Below the pieces are notes generated by a model. The model did no database searches, was not told the origin of the DNA, and was given only the letters and a program-made list of their open reading frames with translations. DNA of 64,000 bases. Origin: Billgrantia sulfidoxydans. Lineage in GTDB: Bacteria; Pseudomonadota; Gammaproteobacteria; Pseudomonadales; Halomonadaceae. Of this stretch, positions 8,625 to 16,534 are shown piece after piece. The position numbers and the translations under genes were made by a program. Where the stretch lies: positions 930,001 through 994,000 of the forward strand of contig NZ_CP053381.1 in assembly GCF_017868775.1 (NCBI RefSeq), given 5' to 3'. The first letter of the stretch is position 1. The number at the start of each line of letters is the position of its first letter.

Positions 8625-9638
8625 ATGCCCCTCAGCAAGTACGTTCGCTCAACAGGGCTGGCCGGGGCCGCCGCTCCGCTTCTGTCTGCCTGCGAAGGCC
8701 CCCAGTCGGCCCTCGACCCGGCGGGCTCGGCCGCCGCGCTGATCGCCAGGCTGTGGTGGCCGACGCTGTTCGTCGCCGCCCTGGTCACGCTGCTGGTGCT
8801 GACGCTGCTGGCCGTGGCCGTGCTGCGTGCCCGTCGCAAGCAGGCCGCGCTGCCGCTGAACGCCAGGCAGAGTCGCAACCTGATGATCGCCGGCGGCATT
8901 CTCCTGCCGTTGGCGGCAACGATTCCCTTCGCTCTCTCGAGCTTCTCCATCGGCCGAGTGATCGAGGCCCCCGTGCCCGACGATGCCATGACCGTGGAGG
9001 TCATCGGCAAGCAGTGGTGGTGGGAGGTGCACTACCTGGACGAGACGGGCGAGCGCATCGCCACGACCGCCAACGAGATCCACGTGCCCGTCGGCGAGCC
9101 GGTCCGCTTCCTGCTCAAGTCGGACAACGTCATTCACAGCTTCTGGGTGCCCAACCTGAAGGGCAAGACGGACATGATGCCGGGGCGCACCAACGTCACC
9201 GCGATGACGGCGGACGAGCCCGGCGTCTATCGCGGCCAGTGCGCGGAGTACTGCGGCACGCAGCATGCGCTGATGGCCTTCCTGCTGGTGGCCGAGGCGC
9301 CGGAAGCGTTCGATGCCTGGCTGGAGGGCCAGCGCCGGTCAGCGATGGAACCGGAGACGGGTGCGCAAGCCCAAGGGCGCGACGTGTTTCTCGATGCCGG
9401 CTGCGCCGGCTGCCACACCATCCGCGGCACGCCGGCCGACGGCGATCTAGGCCCCGATCTGACTCATCTTGCCGGTCGGCGCACGCTGGCCGGCGCCACG
9501 GTGCCCAACCGAATCGGACACCTCGGCGGCTGGATCACCGACCCGCAGCACGTCAAGCCGGGCAGCAGGATGCCGCCGAGCGACCTGACACCGGAGGAGC
9601 TCAAGACCTTGCTCGATTACCTGGAGAGCCTGGAATGA
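8625..9638 (+). CDS. coxB: Cytochrome c oxidase subunit II with C-terminal cytochrome c domain (caa3-type), copy 1
   Basis: This 337-residue subunit receives electrons and passes them through CuA to subunit I. A lipoprotein signal ends at LLSAC (Cys23), followed by two membrane helices (about 40-67 and 87-105). The CuA domain has the WWWEVHY motif and all ligands: His171, Cys206, Cys210, His214 and Met217 (GQCAEYCGTQHALM). A fused cytochrome c carries CAGCH (Cys260-His264) and a probable axial Met in GSRMPPS. The ATG at 8625 is chosen for signal-peptide length; ATG 8574 in frame is the alternative, and neither has a strong ribosome-binding site. The stop overlaps ctaD by 4 bases. Sco and CtaG are encoded divergently. 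Confidence 0.94.
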   Translation: MPLSKYVRSTGLAGAAAPLLSACEGPQSALDPAGSAAALIARLWWPTLFVAALVTLLVLTLLAVAVLRARRKQAALPLNARQSRNLMIAGGILLPLAATIPFALSSFSIGRVIEAPVPDDAMTVEVIGKQWWWEVHYLDETGERIATTANEIHVPVGEPVRFLLKSDNVIHSFWVPNLKGKTDMMPGRTNVTAMTADEPGVYRGQCAEYCGTQHALMAFLLVAEAPEAFDAWLEGQRRSAMEPETGAQAQGRDVFLDAGCAGCHTIRGTPADGDLGPDLTHLAGRRTLAGATVPNRIGHLGGWITDPQHVKPGSRMPPSDLTPEELKTLLDYLESLE

Positions 9639-11545
9639 CGCTCGAGACACCCGCCACCCCCCACGACAGGATCGATTCGGCGGAGCAGGCCACGCAGCTG
9701 GAGCGCACCTGGCATTCGCCCGGCGGGTTGCTTGGCTGGTTCACCCACGTCAACCAGCGCATGATCGGCAAGCGCTTCATCATTACCGCCTTCATCTTCT
9801 TCCTGCTGGCGGGGATTCTCGGCATCCTGATTCGCCTGCAGCTGGCCGGCCCCGAGCAGCAGTTCATCGGGCCGGAGCTCTACAACCAGTTCTTCACCAT
9901 GCACGGCACGGTAATGATGTTCTTCTTCGCCATTCCGGTGATGGAGGGCTTCGCCATCTACTTCGTGCCGCTGATGGTGGGCACGCGCGACATGGCCTTT
10001 CCCCGGCTCAACGCCTTCGGCTATTACGTCTATCTGATCGGCGGGATCGTGCTGTTCGGCTCACTGCTGCTGAGCATGGCGCCCAACGCCGGCTGGTTCA
10101 ACTACGTGCCGCTGTCGAGCAAGCTCTACTCGCCCGGCTACGGGGTCGACGTCTGGACGACCATGATCACCTTCATCGAGGTCTCGGCGCTGACCGCGGC
10201 GGTGGAGCTGATCGTCACCACGCTGCGGATGCGCGCGCCGGGCATGTCGCTGAATCGCATGCCGCTGTTCGTCTGGGCGGCGCTGGTGATGTCGTTCATG
10301 ATCGTCTTCGCCATGCCGGCGGTGATCGTCAGCAGTACGCTGCTGATCCTCGACCGGCTGGTGGACACCCAGTTCTTCATCGTCGAGGGCGGCGGCGAGC
10401 CGCTGCTGTGGCAGCACCTGTTCTGGTACTTCGGTCATCCCGAGGTCTACATCATCCTGGTGCCGGCACTGGGCATGATCTCGACGATCATCATTACCTT
10501 TACCCGACGGCCGATCTACGGCTACACGGCACTGGTGCTGTCGGTGGTGGCCATCGGCTTCGTCAGCTTCGGCCTGTGGGTGCACCACATGTTCACCACC
10601 GGCCTGCCCCAGCTCGGCATGAGTTTCTTCACCGCTGCCAGCGTCACCATCGCCATCCCCAGCGGGGTGCAGATCTTCTGCTGGATCGCCTCGCTGTGGG
10701 GCGCCAGGATCCGCTTCGCCACGCCGATGCTGTGGGTGCTGGGATTCTTCGCCATCTTCGTCATCGGCGGGCTGACCGGCGTCATGGTGGCCTCCATTCC
10801 CTTCGACACCCAGGTGCACGACACCTTCTTCCTGGTTGCCCACTTCCACTACGTGCTGATCGGCGGGGCGGTCTTCCCGCTGATCGGCGCGACCTATTAC
10901 TGGTGGCCCAAGATCACCGGCCGCATGATGAGCGAAACGGCCGGCAAGTGGAGCTTCTGGCTGGCTTTCATCGGCTTCAACGTGACCTTCTTTCCCATGC
11001 ATCAGCTGGGGCTCGAAGGCATGCCGCGGCGCATCTACACCTATGTCGAGGAGATGGGCTGGGGCGATCTCAACCTGCTGGCGACGATCGGCTCCCTGGT
11101 GCTGGCGACGGGCTTCGGCGTCACGCTGATCAATGCCATCTGGAGCGTGCTGCGCGGCCGGCGGGCCGAGCCGAACCCCTGGGGCGCGCCGACCCTGGAG
11201 TGGGCGGCGGACTCGCCGCCGGCCTCCTACAATTTTCGCCATATCCCCGTGGTTGAGAGCCGCTGGCCGCTGTGGGACTGGGAGCAGGCGGGCGAACGTG
11301 CCGTCGTCACCGGCCTGCGTCATGACCGTCGCGAGGTGGTGCTCACCAGCGTCCTCGATGCCAAACCCGTGGGCGTGCAGGTGCTGCCCGCCCCGACCAT
11401 CTGGCCGTTCGTCTCGGCCGTGGCCGCCTCGATGGGGTTCATCGGCATCATCTTCCATCCGATCTTCTTCGTGATCGCCTTCTTCCTGGTGGCCTTCACC
11501 CTGGTGGCCTGGTTCTGGCCACGCCGACCCTGGAGGGACGATTGA
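9635..11545 (+). CDS. ctaD: Cytochrome c oxidase subunit I (aa3/caa3-type), copy 1
   Basis: This 636-residue heme-copper catalytic subunit reduces oxygen and pumps protons. It shows the TMHGTVMMFFFAIP region (low-spin heme His), WYFGHPEVYI with the cross-linked His-Tyr and the D-channel Glu typical of A-family oxidases, GLWVHHMFTTG (two CuB His), and HDTFFLVAHFHYVLIGG (heme ligands). The C-terminal extension has two further hydrophobic spans (WPFVSAVAASMGFIG and FVIAFFLVAFTLVAWFW), a common feature of this subfamily. It starts inside the coxB stop (ATGA) and ends inside the ATG of the next gene. Compare the copy at 30227, where subunit III is fused to the C-terminus. Confidence 0.97.
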   Translation: MTLETPATPHDRIDSAEQATQLERTWHSPGGLLGWFTHVNQRMIGKRFIITAFIFFLLAGILGILIRLQLAGPEQQFIGPELYNQFFTMHGTVMMFFFAIPVMEGFAIYFVPLMVGTRDMAFPRLNAFGYYVYLIGGIVLFGSLLLSMAPNAGWFNYVPLSSKLYSPGYGVDVWTTMITFIEVSALTAAVELIVTTLRMRAPGMSLNRMPLFVWAALVMSFMIVFAMPAVIVSSTLLILDRLVDTQFFIVEGGGEPLLWQHLFWYFGHPEVYIILVPALGMISTIIITFTRRPIYGYTALVLSVVAIGFVSFGLWVHHMFTTGLPQLGMSFFTAASVTIAIPSGVQIFCWIASLWGARIRFATPMLWVLGFFAIFVIGGLTGVMVASIPFDTQVHDTFFLVAHFHYVLIGGAVFPLIGATYYWWPKITGRMMSETAGKWSFWLAFIGFNVTFFPMHQLGLEGMPRRIYTYVEEMGWGDLNLLATIGSLVLATGFGVTLINAIWSVLRGRRAEPNPWGAPTLEWAADSPPASYNFRHIPVVESRWPLWDWEQAGERAVVTGLRHDRREVVLTSVLDAKPVGVQVLPAPTIWPFVSAVAASMGFIGIIFHPIFFVIAFFLVAFTLVAWFWPRRPWRDD

Positions 11546-12156
11546 TGAAAGTCGTGCAGGGGTTCGACGTCTCGGACATGACCCGTTTCAACCCCGACCA
11601 GCGCGCGCCATTGTGGTGGGGCATTCTCGGCCTGATCACGATCGAGTCGGCGGTGGTACTGACCTTCTGCGTCAGCTACATGTACTTGGCGGCCTACGCC
11701 GACACCTGGCCGCCGCGCGGCGAGTCGGCCCCGCCCATGCTGTGGCCGAGCATCAACCTGGGGCTGCTGATGCTGAGCAGCCTCACCATGTACCTGGCCG
11801 GACGCGCCATCAAGCGCGGCAACCAGCGCGGGCTGGCCATCGGCGTCACCGCCAGCGTGCTGCTGGCGACGACGGTGCTGGTGCTGCGCTCGCTGGAACT
11901 CATGGCCTACGAGTTCAGTTGGAAGGATCACGCCTACGGTTCGATCGTCTGGACCATCTCCGGCTTTCACTACGTTCACGTGACGTCGATCGTCTTCGGC
12001 AGTGCGGTAGTCGCCATCCTGGCCTGGCGCGGCTATTTCACCCGGCAGCGACAGATCGGCGTCGTGGTGGATACCAACTACTGGTATTTCGTCTGCTTCG
12101 CCTGGATTCCCTTTTATCTACTCTTGTACTGGGGGCCGCGCGTCTATGGCCAGTGA
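11545..12156 (+). CDS. ctaE: Cytochrome c oxidase subunit III, copy 1
   Basis: This 203-residue protein has about five to six membrane helices and belongs to the heme-copper oxidase subunit III family, which stabilises the catalytic subunit. Family features include the helix pair around LLMLSSLTMYLAGRAI, a conserved Glu/His segment MAYEFSW...TISGFHYVHV, and the C-terminal NYWYFVCFAWIPFYLLLYWGP. The ATG at 11545 overlaps the ctaD stop (TGATG) and is preceded by GGAGGG. The gene runs 11 bases into the next reading frame, so the two are translationally linked. Confidence 0.93.
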   Translation: MKVVQGFDVSDMTRFNPDQRAPLWWGILGLITIESAVVLTFCVSYMYLAAYADTWPPRGESAPPMLWPSINLGLLMLSSLTMYLAGRAIKRGNQRGLAIGVTASVLLATTVLVLRSLELMAYEFSWKDHAYGSIVWTISGFHYVHVTSIVFGSAVVAILAWRGYFTRQRQIGVVVDTNYWYFVCFAWIPFYLLLYWGPRVYGQ

Positions 12157-12514
12157 ACCGGATCGCGGCGTGCTGCTGCACCCCCTGATGTTGTGGCTCG
12201 GCTGGGTGATCGGTCCCGCTGCCTGGGCGCTTCACCTGCTGGGCAGTTACCTGCTGGTGGCCCGGGCCTGCGAGAACGGCGTCATGTGGATGCTGCACGC
12301 CACGACCCTGGTCACCTTGTTGCTGAGCCTGGCCGGCGCTGCGATGGCCTGGCGACAGTGGGGCCGCGCCGGGCGGCACTGGCCGGGCTCCGGCGATGGC
12401 GAGGCGGGGCGCATGCGCTTCATGGCGGTCATGGGGCTGCTCATCAGCGCGTTGTCCGCGCTGCTCGTCGTGGCCGAAGGTGTGCCCAACTTCTTTCTGG
12501 GGCCGTGCCTATGA
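12146..12514 (+). CDS. Three-span membrane protein of unknown function in the caa3 operon
   Basis: I do not recognise a named family. The 122-residue protein has three hydrophobic spans (about residues 12-40, 46-68 and 90-115) with short hydrophilic links, and it ends PNFFLGPCL. It overlaps ctaE by 11 bases and the next cytochrome gene by 4 bases, so it is embedded in the oxidase operon. The protein at 32755 occupies the equivalent place in the second oxidase operon and shows the same three-span plan and a similar ending (PVVFLPPCV). A role in oxidase assembly or as an accessory subunit is inference from this repeated context only. Confidence 0.7.
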   Translation: MASEPDRGVLLHPLMLWLGWVIGPAAWALHLLGSYLLVARACENGVMWMLHATTLVTLLLSLAGAAMAWRQWGRAGRHWPGSGDGEAGRMRFMAVMGLLISALSALLVVAEGVPNFFLGPCL

Positions 12515-12870
12515 CAGCGAGAACTGTGCTCCTCTTGCTGCCGCTGCTCATCGCCAGCGGCTGCAGCAGTGACGAAGCCGAGCCACCGCCGGGCGACCCG
12601 GAAGTGGGCCAGGCGGCGATCCGTGAGTACGGCTGCGGCAGCTGTCATGTCATCCCCGGCATCGGCGGAGCAGATGGCCGCACGGGGCCGTCGCTCGAGC
12701 GCATCGCCAGGCGTGTCTACCTGGCTGGCGTATTGCCCAACACGCCCGACGACATGGTGCGCTGGATTCGCGAGCCGGAAGCGGTCGACCCGCGCACGGC
12801 CATGCCGAACATGGGTGTCGGCGAGAGTGACGCCCGAAATATCACCGCCTACCTGTACACGCTCAAATGA
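12511..12870 (+). CDS. Mono-heme c-type cytochrome lipoprotein in the caa3 operon
   Basis: This 119-residue protein has a lipoprotein signal ending at LIASGC (Cys18), so it is anchored to the periplasmic face of a membrane. A class I cytochrome c domain follows, with CGSCH (Cys42, Cys45, His46) and a candidate axial Met in TAMPNMGVGE. It starts in the stop of the preceding gene (ATGA) and overlaps the next cytochrome by 4 bases. Its last 55 residues closely resemble the C-terminal domain of that neighbour (RRVYLAGVLPNTPDDM versus RRYIAGVLANTPENM), pointing to duplication. The likely role is electron delivery to the CuA-cytochrome c subunit. Confidence 0.88.
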   Translation: MTARTVLLLLPLLIASGCSSDEAEPPPGDPEVGQAAIREYGCGSCHVIPGIGGADGRTGPSLERIARRVYLAGVLPNTPDDMVRWIREPEAVDPRTAMPNMGVGESDARNITAYLYTLK

Positions 12871-13763
12871 ACGATCAGGAACGCCAAGACTCCGTCCGTA
12901 GGATCCGCAAGCGGATCGAAATCCATGTCGGCCTCGCTATCGCGGCGCTGGTCGTCGCCATGGGAGTGGGCGCGGCCGGCTTCGTCTATTGGGGCGCTTA
13001 TAACGTCTCGGCGCTGCAGCAGCATACCGAGCCCGTCTTCACCCTGCTCAACCTGGCGCTGGACCGCTCCATCCGCCAGCGAGCCGAGGAGATCGAGGTC
13101 CCGTCGTTGACGCCGGACATGGCCGAGGAGGGGCGACGCCTCTACCAGGCCCGCTGCGTGCAGTGCCATGGCGCGCCCGGCGTGGGCCGCGACGATGTCG
13201 GCAAGGGCATGACGCCGGTGCCGCCCAACCTGGCGCATACGGCGAAGGCCAAGAGCGCCGCCGAGCTCTTCTGGCCCATCAAGCACGGCATCAAGATGAC
13301 CGGCATGCCGAGCTGGCAGTTCAAGTTCACCGACGAGCAGATCTGGACCATCGTCGCCTTCATCATGCAGATGCCGGAGATGTCCCCGGCCGATTACCAG
13401 GCGCTGCGCGGTGGTGATGCGCGCGAGCCGCCGCGCGACGTGACGACCGTGAGCGCCTCCGCTCCGGCACGTGCCGCCGCGGAACCCGATCCCGCCCGCG
13501 GCAAGCTGGCCCTGTATGGCTATGCCTGCATCGCCTGTCATCGTATTCCGGGCACGGTGGGACCGCATTCTGACGTCGGCCCGCCGCTCGCGGGCATCGG
13601 CGGGCGTCGCTATATCGCCGGGGTGCTGGCCAACACGCCCGAGAACATGGTGCACTGGCTGCGCCACCCCACCGAGGTGGATCCGCTCACTGCCATGCCG
13701 GACCTGGACGTGACGGAGCAGGATGCCCTGGACATGGCGGCCTATCTGGAGACGCTGAAATAG
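12867..13763 (+). CDS. Membrane-anchored di-heme cytochrome c in the caa3 operon
   Basis: This 298-residue protein has an N-terminal transmembrane anchor (about 21-43) preceded by a basic stretch (RRIRKRIE) and two class I cytochrome c domains. The first has CVQCH (Cys97-His101) and a Met-rich GIKMTGMPSW segment. The second has CIACH (Cys221-His225) and TAMPDLDVTE. The domains are joined by an Ala/Pro-rich linker at about 190-210. The second domain is paralogous to the upstream mono-heme lipoprotein. It is the last gene of the operon. It probably shuttles electrons from the quinol/cytochrome pool to the oxidase, but the partner is not shown by the sequence. Confidence 0.88.
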   Translation: MNDQERQDSVRRIRKRIEIHVGLAIAALVVAMGVGAAGFVYWGAYNVSALQQHTEPVFTLLNLALDRSIRQRAEEIEVPSLTPDMAEEGRRLYQARCVQCHGAPGVGRDDVGKGMTPVPPNLAHTAKAKSAAELFWPIKHGIKMTGMPSWQFKFTDEQIWTIVAFIMQMPEMSPADYQALRGGDAREPPRDVTTVSASAPARAAAEPDPARGKLALYGYACIACHRIPGTVGPHSDVGPPLAGIGGRRYIAGVLANTPENMVHWLRHPTEVDPLTAMPDLDVTEQDALDMAAYLETLK

Positions 13764-13940
13764 GTCTGCGGGCACCACGTTCGCAGCGATCCTGGACGCA
13801 CCACCGGGTGAGTGGCGTTTGTTCCTGCCGGTGGCCGCAACTACGCTGTGTCAAGGGGCGCCCGGGCCTGATATTCGCTCAAGGAGAGGCAAGGTCCGCG
13901 TATACACACTGGGCTTTTGAACGCAACGCGAGGGATTCGC

Positions 13941-14288
13941 ATGGCGCTGCTCACCCTGACAACCGTCCTGTTGACGACCTTGGGCCTTGGATGTCTGCTG
14001 CAATGGCTGCCGGCCCGTGGACAGCCAAAGCCGACCTACCCCCAGCGGGCACCTTTTCTCGGTGGCGGCAGCCCCGATACGCATGCCTGGAACCGCTATC
14101 ACATTCGCTACTACCCCATGACGCTGCTGCTGATCGCCTTCGAGATGGAGATGATGTTCATGTATCCATGGGCGGTGGTATTCGTCGAGAAGGGGGCCAC
14201 GGCGGTCATGGAAATGGGCATGTTCCTGGCCATCCTGGCGGTGGGCATCGTCTACGCCTGGCGTGAGGGGGTGTTCCGGTGGCAGTGA
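13941..14288 (+). CDS. NuoA-like small membrane subunit of a divergent complex I-like system
   Basis: This 115-residue protein has three membrane spans and is recognisable as NuoA. The second and third spans read RYYPMTLLLIAFEMEMMFMYPWA, matching the canonical FYL..FFVIFDVE..FLYPWA block with both acidic positions kept (Asp replaced by Glu). The canonical FECG/FESG loop motif is altered to FLGGG. The ATG at 13941 is chosen because GAGGG sits six bases before it. It is the first of eight overlapping complex I-like genes and starts 177 bases after the oxidase operon. A TATACA -10-like box at 13901 lacks a good -35. In ordinary complex I, NuoA lines the quinone cavity; its role here is unknown. 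Confidence 0.85.
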   Translation: MALLTLTTVLLTTLGLGCLLQWLPARGQPKPTYPQRAPFLGGGSPDTHAWNRYHIRYYPMTLLLIAFEMEMMFMYPWAVVFVEKGATAVMEMGMFLAILAVGIVYAWREGVFRWQ

Positions 14289-15592
14289 GCTGGCAACGTC
14301 GCCTGGCGGCTCGCGCGCCGGCGGCCGTCTTCCTTGCCGAGGCGGCGCGTATCGGCCCGGTGCGCGAAACGCTTGCGCTCGTGCCCGGTATTCGTCTCGT
14401 CGACACGCCTCGCCATGCCAGCGTGCTGCTGGTGGCGGGCGTTATCCCGACCGGCTGGCGCGACGACCTGCGCCGTATCCACGATCAGTTGCCCGCCCCG
14501 TTCGCCAGCGTGTGGTGTCGTTGCGAGCCATTCGAGGCACTGCGCAACCCCATACGTATCGATGTCGTCGAGGCGTTGCCCCAGGGCGTGGTCGAGACGC
14601 ATCGCGAGCTGATGCTGGGCAAGCGCGACAGTGCGCCCCGGCTGCTACCGGACGAGCCGCCGAATCCCTGGGAGGGGCTCGGCGACGATGGCCATGGCGG
14701 CGAGGGCATGATGGGCGGCACGCCCTACGGTCGGCCCATGGCCATGAACATGCAGGACGATCGTCGCGATGGCCTGACGCTGGATACGCTGACCTTCCGG
14801 CTGGGGCCGTTTCATTCCGCGTTGCCGCCGGGTCTTCAGGCCGAGGTCAGCCTGCAGGGTGATCTGGTGCAGGCCTGGACGGTCACGCGCAAGCCCTTCG
14901 CCGGCGTCGTCGAACCGATCTTTCATGCGGCTCGCCAGTCGTCGGTGCCGATCGCCGAGCTCGAGCTCGCTCGCGCCCGTCATCACCTGCACCGGCTTTA
15001 CCGGGGGCTGTGGTTGGCAGGCTGGCCGACAATGGCGGAACGGGCCCTGCGCCTGGCCGAAAAGCTGGGTCCGAACAGCGATGTTGCGGGCCTGCGCCGC
15101 GAGCTGGAGCGCGGGGGGCTGTGGCGGCTGGCGCTGCCCGAGCCTGGTCGCGGCGTGCTGGACGAAGCGCAGGCGCGGCAGCTCGGTGGTCCGGCGGCCC
15201 GCGCGGCGGGCATCGATGCGGACCTGCGCAGCGAGGATGCCAGCTACCGTCGGCTCGGTTTTGCACCGACCTGCCGAGAAGCGGGCGATACGGCGGCTCG
15301 CTGGCGGCAGTGGCTCGACGAGATCGAGCAGTCCCTGTCGCTGGCCGGCCGGGCCGCCCGTTACGACCTGAAGACCGCCGAGACCGCTGCCGTCGAGACC
15401 CCGCGCGGCCCTTGGGCCGAGGGCTTCCCTCACGATATGAGCGACCTGCTGGGTGAGGTGCTCCCGGAACTGGAGTGGGGCGAAGCGCTGCTGACCCTGG
15501 CCAGCCTGGACGTCGCTGCCCTTGATCCGCTCCCCCTCGCTAACGACTGGCGGACCGGCTTCGCCGAGGCGAAACGGGAGGGGAGTCCATGA
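14279..15592 (+). CDS. NuoB/NuoD-like fusion protein lacking the expected Fe-S and metal ligands
   Basis: This 437-residue soluble protein is a degenerate fusion of the small (NuoB/EchC) and large (NuoD/hydrogenase large) connecting subunits. Residues 45-82 (ASVLLVAGVIPTGW, IHDQLPAPFASVWC) match the NuoB core around its third cluster ligand, but no tandem CysCys motif precedes them. Only three cysteines exist (80, 82, 332). Residues 134-160 are Gly/Met-rich. Residues 166-205 (LTFRLGPFHSALPPG) align with the NuoD N-terminus. Residues 228-262 and 310-352 (GIDADLRSEDASYRRLGF, DEIEQSLSL) match the large-subunit body, and SLDVAALDP matches its C-terminus without cysteines. A GTG start overlaps nuoA-like by 10 bases. 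It can hardly hold cluster N2, so it cannot work as NuoBD does. Confidence 0.75.
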   Translation: MAVSWQRRLAARAPAAVFLAEAARIGPVRETLALVPGIRLVDTPRHASVLLVAGVIPTGWRDDLRRIHDQLPAPFASVWCRCEPFEALRNPIRIDVVEALPQGVVETHRELMLGKRDSAPRLLPDEPPNPWEGLGDDGHGGEGMMGGTPYGRPMAMNMQDDRRDGLTLDTLTFRLGPFHSALPPGLQAEVSLQGDLVQAWTVTRKPFAGVVEPIFHAARQSSVPIAELELARARHHLHRLYRGLWLAGWPTMAERALRLAEKLGPNSDVAGLRRELERGGLWRLALPEPGRGVLDEAQARQLGGPAARAAGIDADLRSEDASYRRLGFAPTCREAGDTAARWRQWLDEIEQSLSLAGRAARYDLKTAETAAVETPRGPWAEGFPHDMSDLLGEVLPELEWGEALLTLASLDVAALDPLPLANDWRTGFAEAKREGSP

Positions 15593-16515
15593 TCCTCGAT
15601 CAGTTGATCCTGCCGTGGCTGCTGGCCTGGCTGATGGCTGGCCTGGGCGCCTATCTCGTGGCCGTGCTCGACCGTTGGATGGCGACGGGCTCGACCCAGG
15701 CGGGAAGCGTTTGGCTCGCTCCCCTGGCCAGCGCCGCCTGGCTGTTGACGCAGCAGGCCACGACCACCGAGGCACCGGACGCAGGTGCCTGGCGGTTGGC
15801 GCCGGCGCTCTACCTGGCCCTGGCCGCCACGGGGCTGGCACTGGTGCCGTGGTCGCCGACGCTGGTCGGGGTCGACCTGGCGACCAGCCTGGTGCTGTGG
15901 GGCAGCCTGGAGGCGCTGGCCACGGTGGTGATCTTTTTGCATGGGTGGTCGGCCAATTCTCACCTGGCGTTGATCGGCGCCTACCGCTACGTCGCCTTGG
16001 GGATCTCCTACCTGCTGGTCAGCATGTTCGTGCTGATCGGCGTGGCGCTGCCGGCCGAGTCGCTGCGCTGGACCGAGGTGGTCGCAGCGCAGGAGTCGCT
16101 CTGGCACGTGGTGTCCCAGCCGCTGGGGCTGCCGCTGTTCCTGGTGGTGGGGCTGGGTCTGACCTTCTGGGGACCGCTCGACCTGGCCGACTCGACGGAT
16201 CTCTCGACGGGCACCGCGGTCGAGCGTTCGGGCCCGCCGCGTCTGGTGTGGGCGCTGGCGCGCGCCGCCATGCTGGTGGCCTTCAGTGCGATTGCCGCCA
16301 CCGCCTTCCTCGGTGGCTGGATGGGTCCCTGGCTGCCGGGGCCGGCCTGGCTGCTGCTCAAGAGCCTGGCGGTACTGGTGGTGCTGCTATGGCTGGGGCG
16401 TCGGCTGCCCAGGCTCGCTCCCGAGCGCTGCCTGACGCTGATGTGGGTGGTGCTGCTGCCGCTCTCCTTCGTCGACCTGATCTGGGCCGGGGCGGTGGCC
16501 CTGTGGATGGCCTGA
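15589..16515 (+). CDS. NuoH-like membrane subunit (complex I subunit 1 family, divergent)
   Basis: This 308-residue polytopic protein is a clear but divergent NuoH. The segment GWSANSHLALIGAYRYVALG (119-138) matches the canonical GW(S/A)SNSKYALLGALRA block. FLGGWMGPW (240-248) and LPRL...LTLMWVVLLPLSFVDL match the C-terminal helices. Several conserved acidic positions of the quinone chamber are changed: the Glu of ISYE is Leu142, the PEAE/E loop reads LADSTDLSTG (199-208), and the N-terminal ERK is DRW. It overlaps the BD-like stop by 4 bases. In complex I, NuoH couples quinone chemistry to proton pumping; here quinone binding is doubtful. Confidence 0.85.
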   Translation: MILDQLILPWLLAWLMAGLGAYLVAVLDRWMATGSTQAGSVWLAPLASAAWLLTQQATTTEAPDAGAWRLAPALYLALAATGLALVPWSPTLVGVDLATSLVLWGSLEALATVVIFLHGWSANSHLALIGAYRYVALGISYLLVSMFVLIGVALPAESLRWTEVVAAQESLWHVVSQPLGLPLFLVVGLGLTFWGPLDLADSTDLSTGTAVERSGPPRLVWALARAAMLVAFSAIAATAFLGGWMGPWLPGPAWLLLKSLAVLVVLLWLGRRLPRLAPERCLTLMWVVLLPLSFVDLIWAGAVALWMA

Positions 16516-16534
16516 GTGAGGCCAGGGAGCCGAC

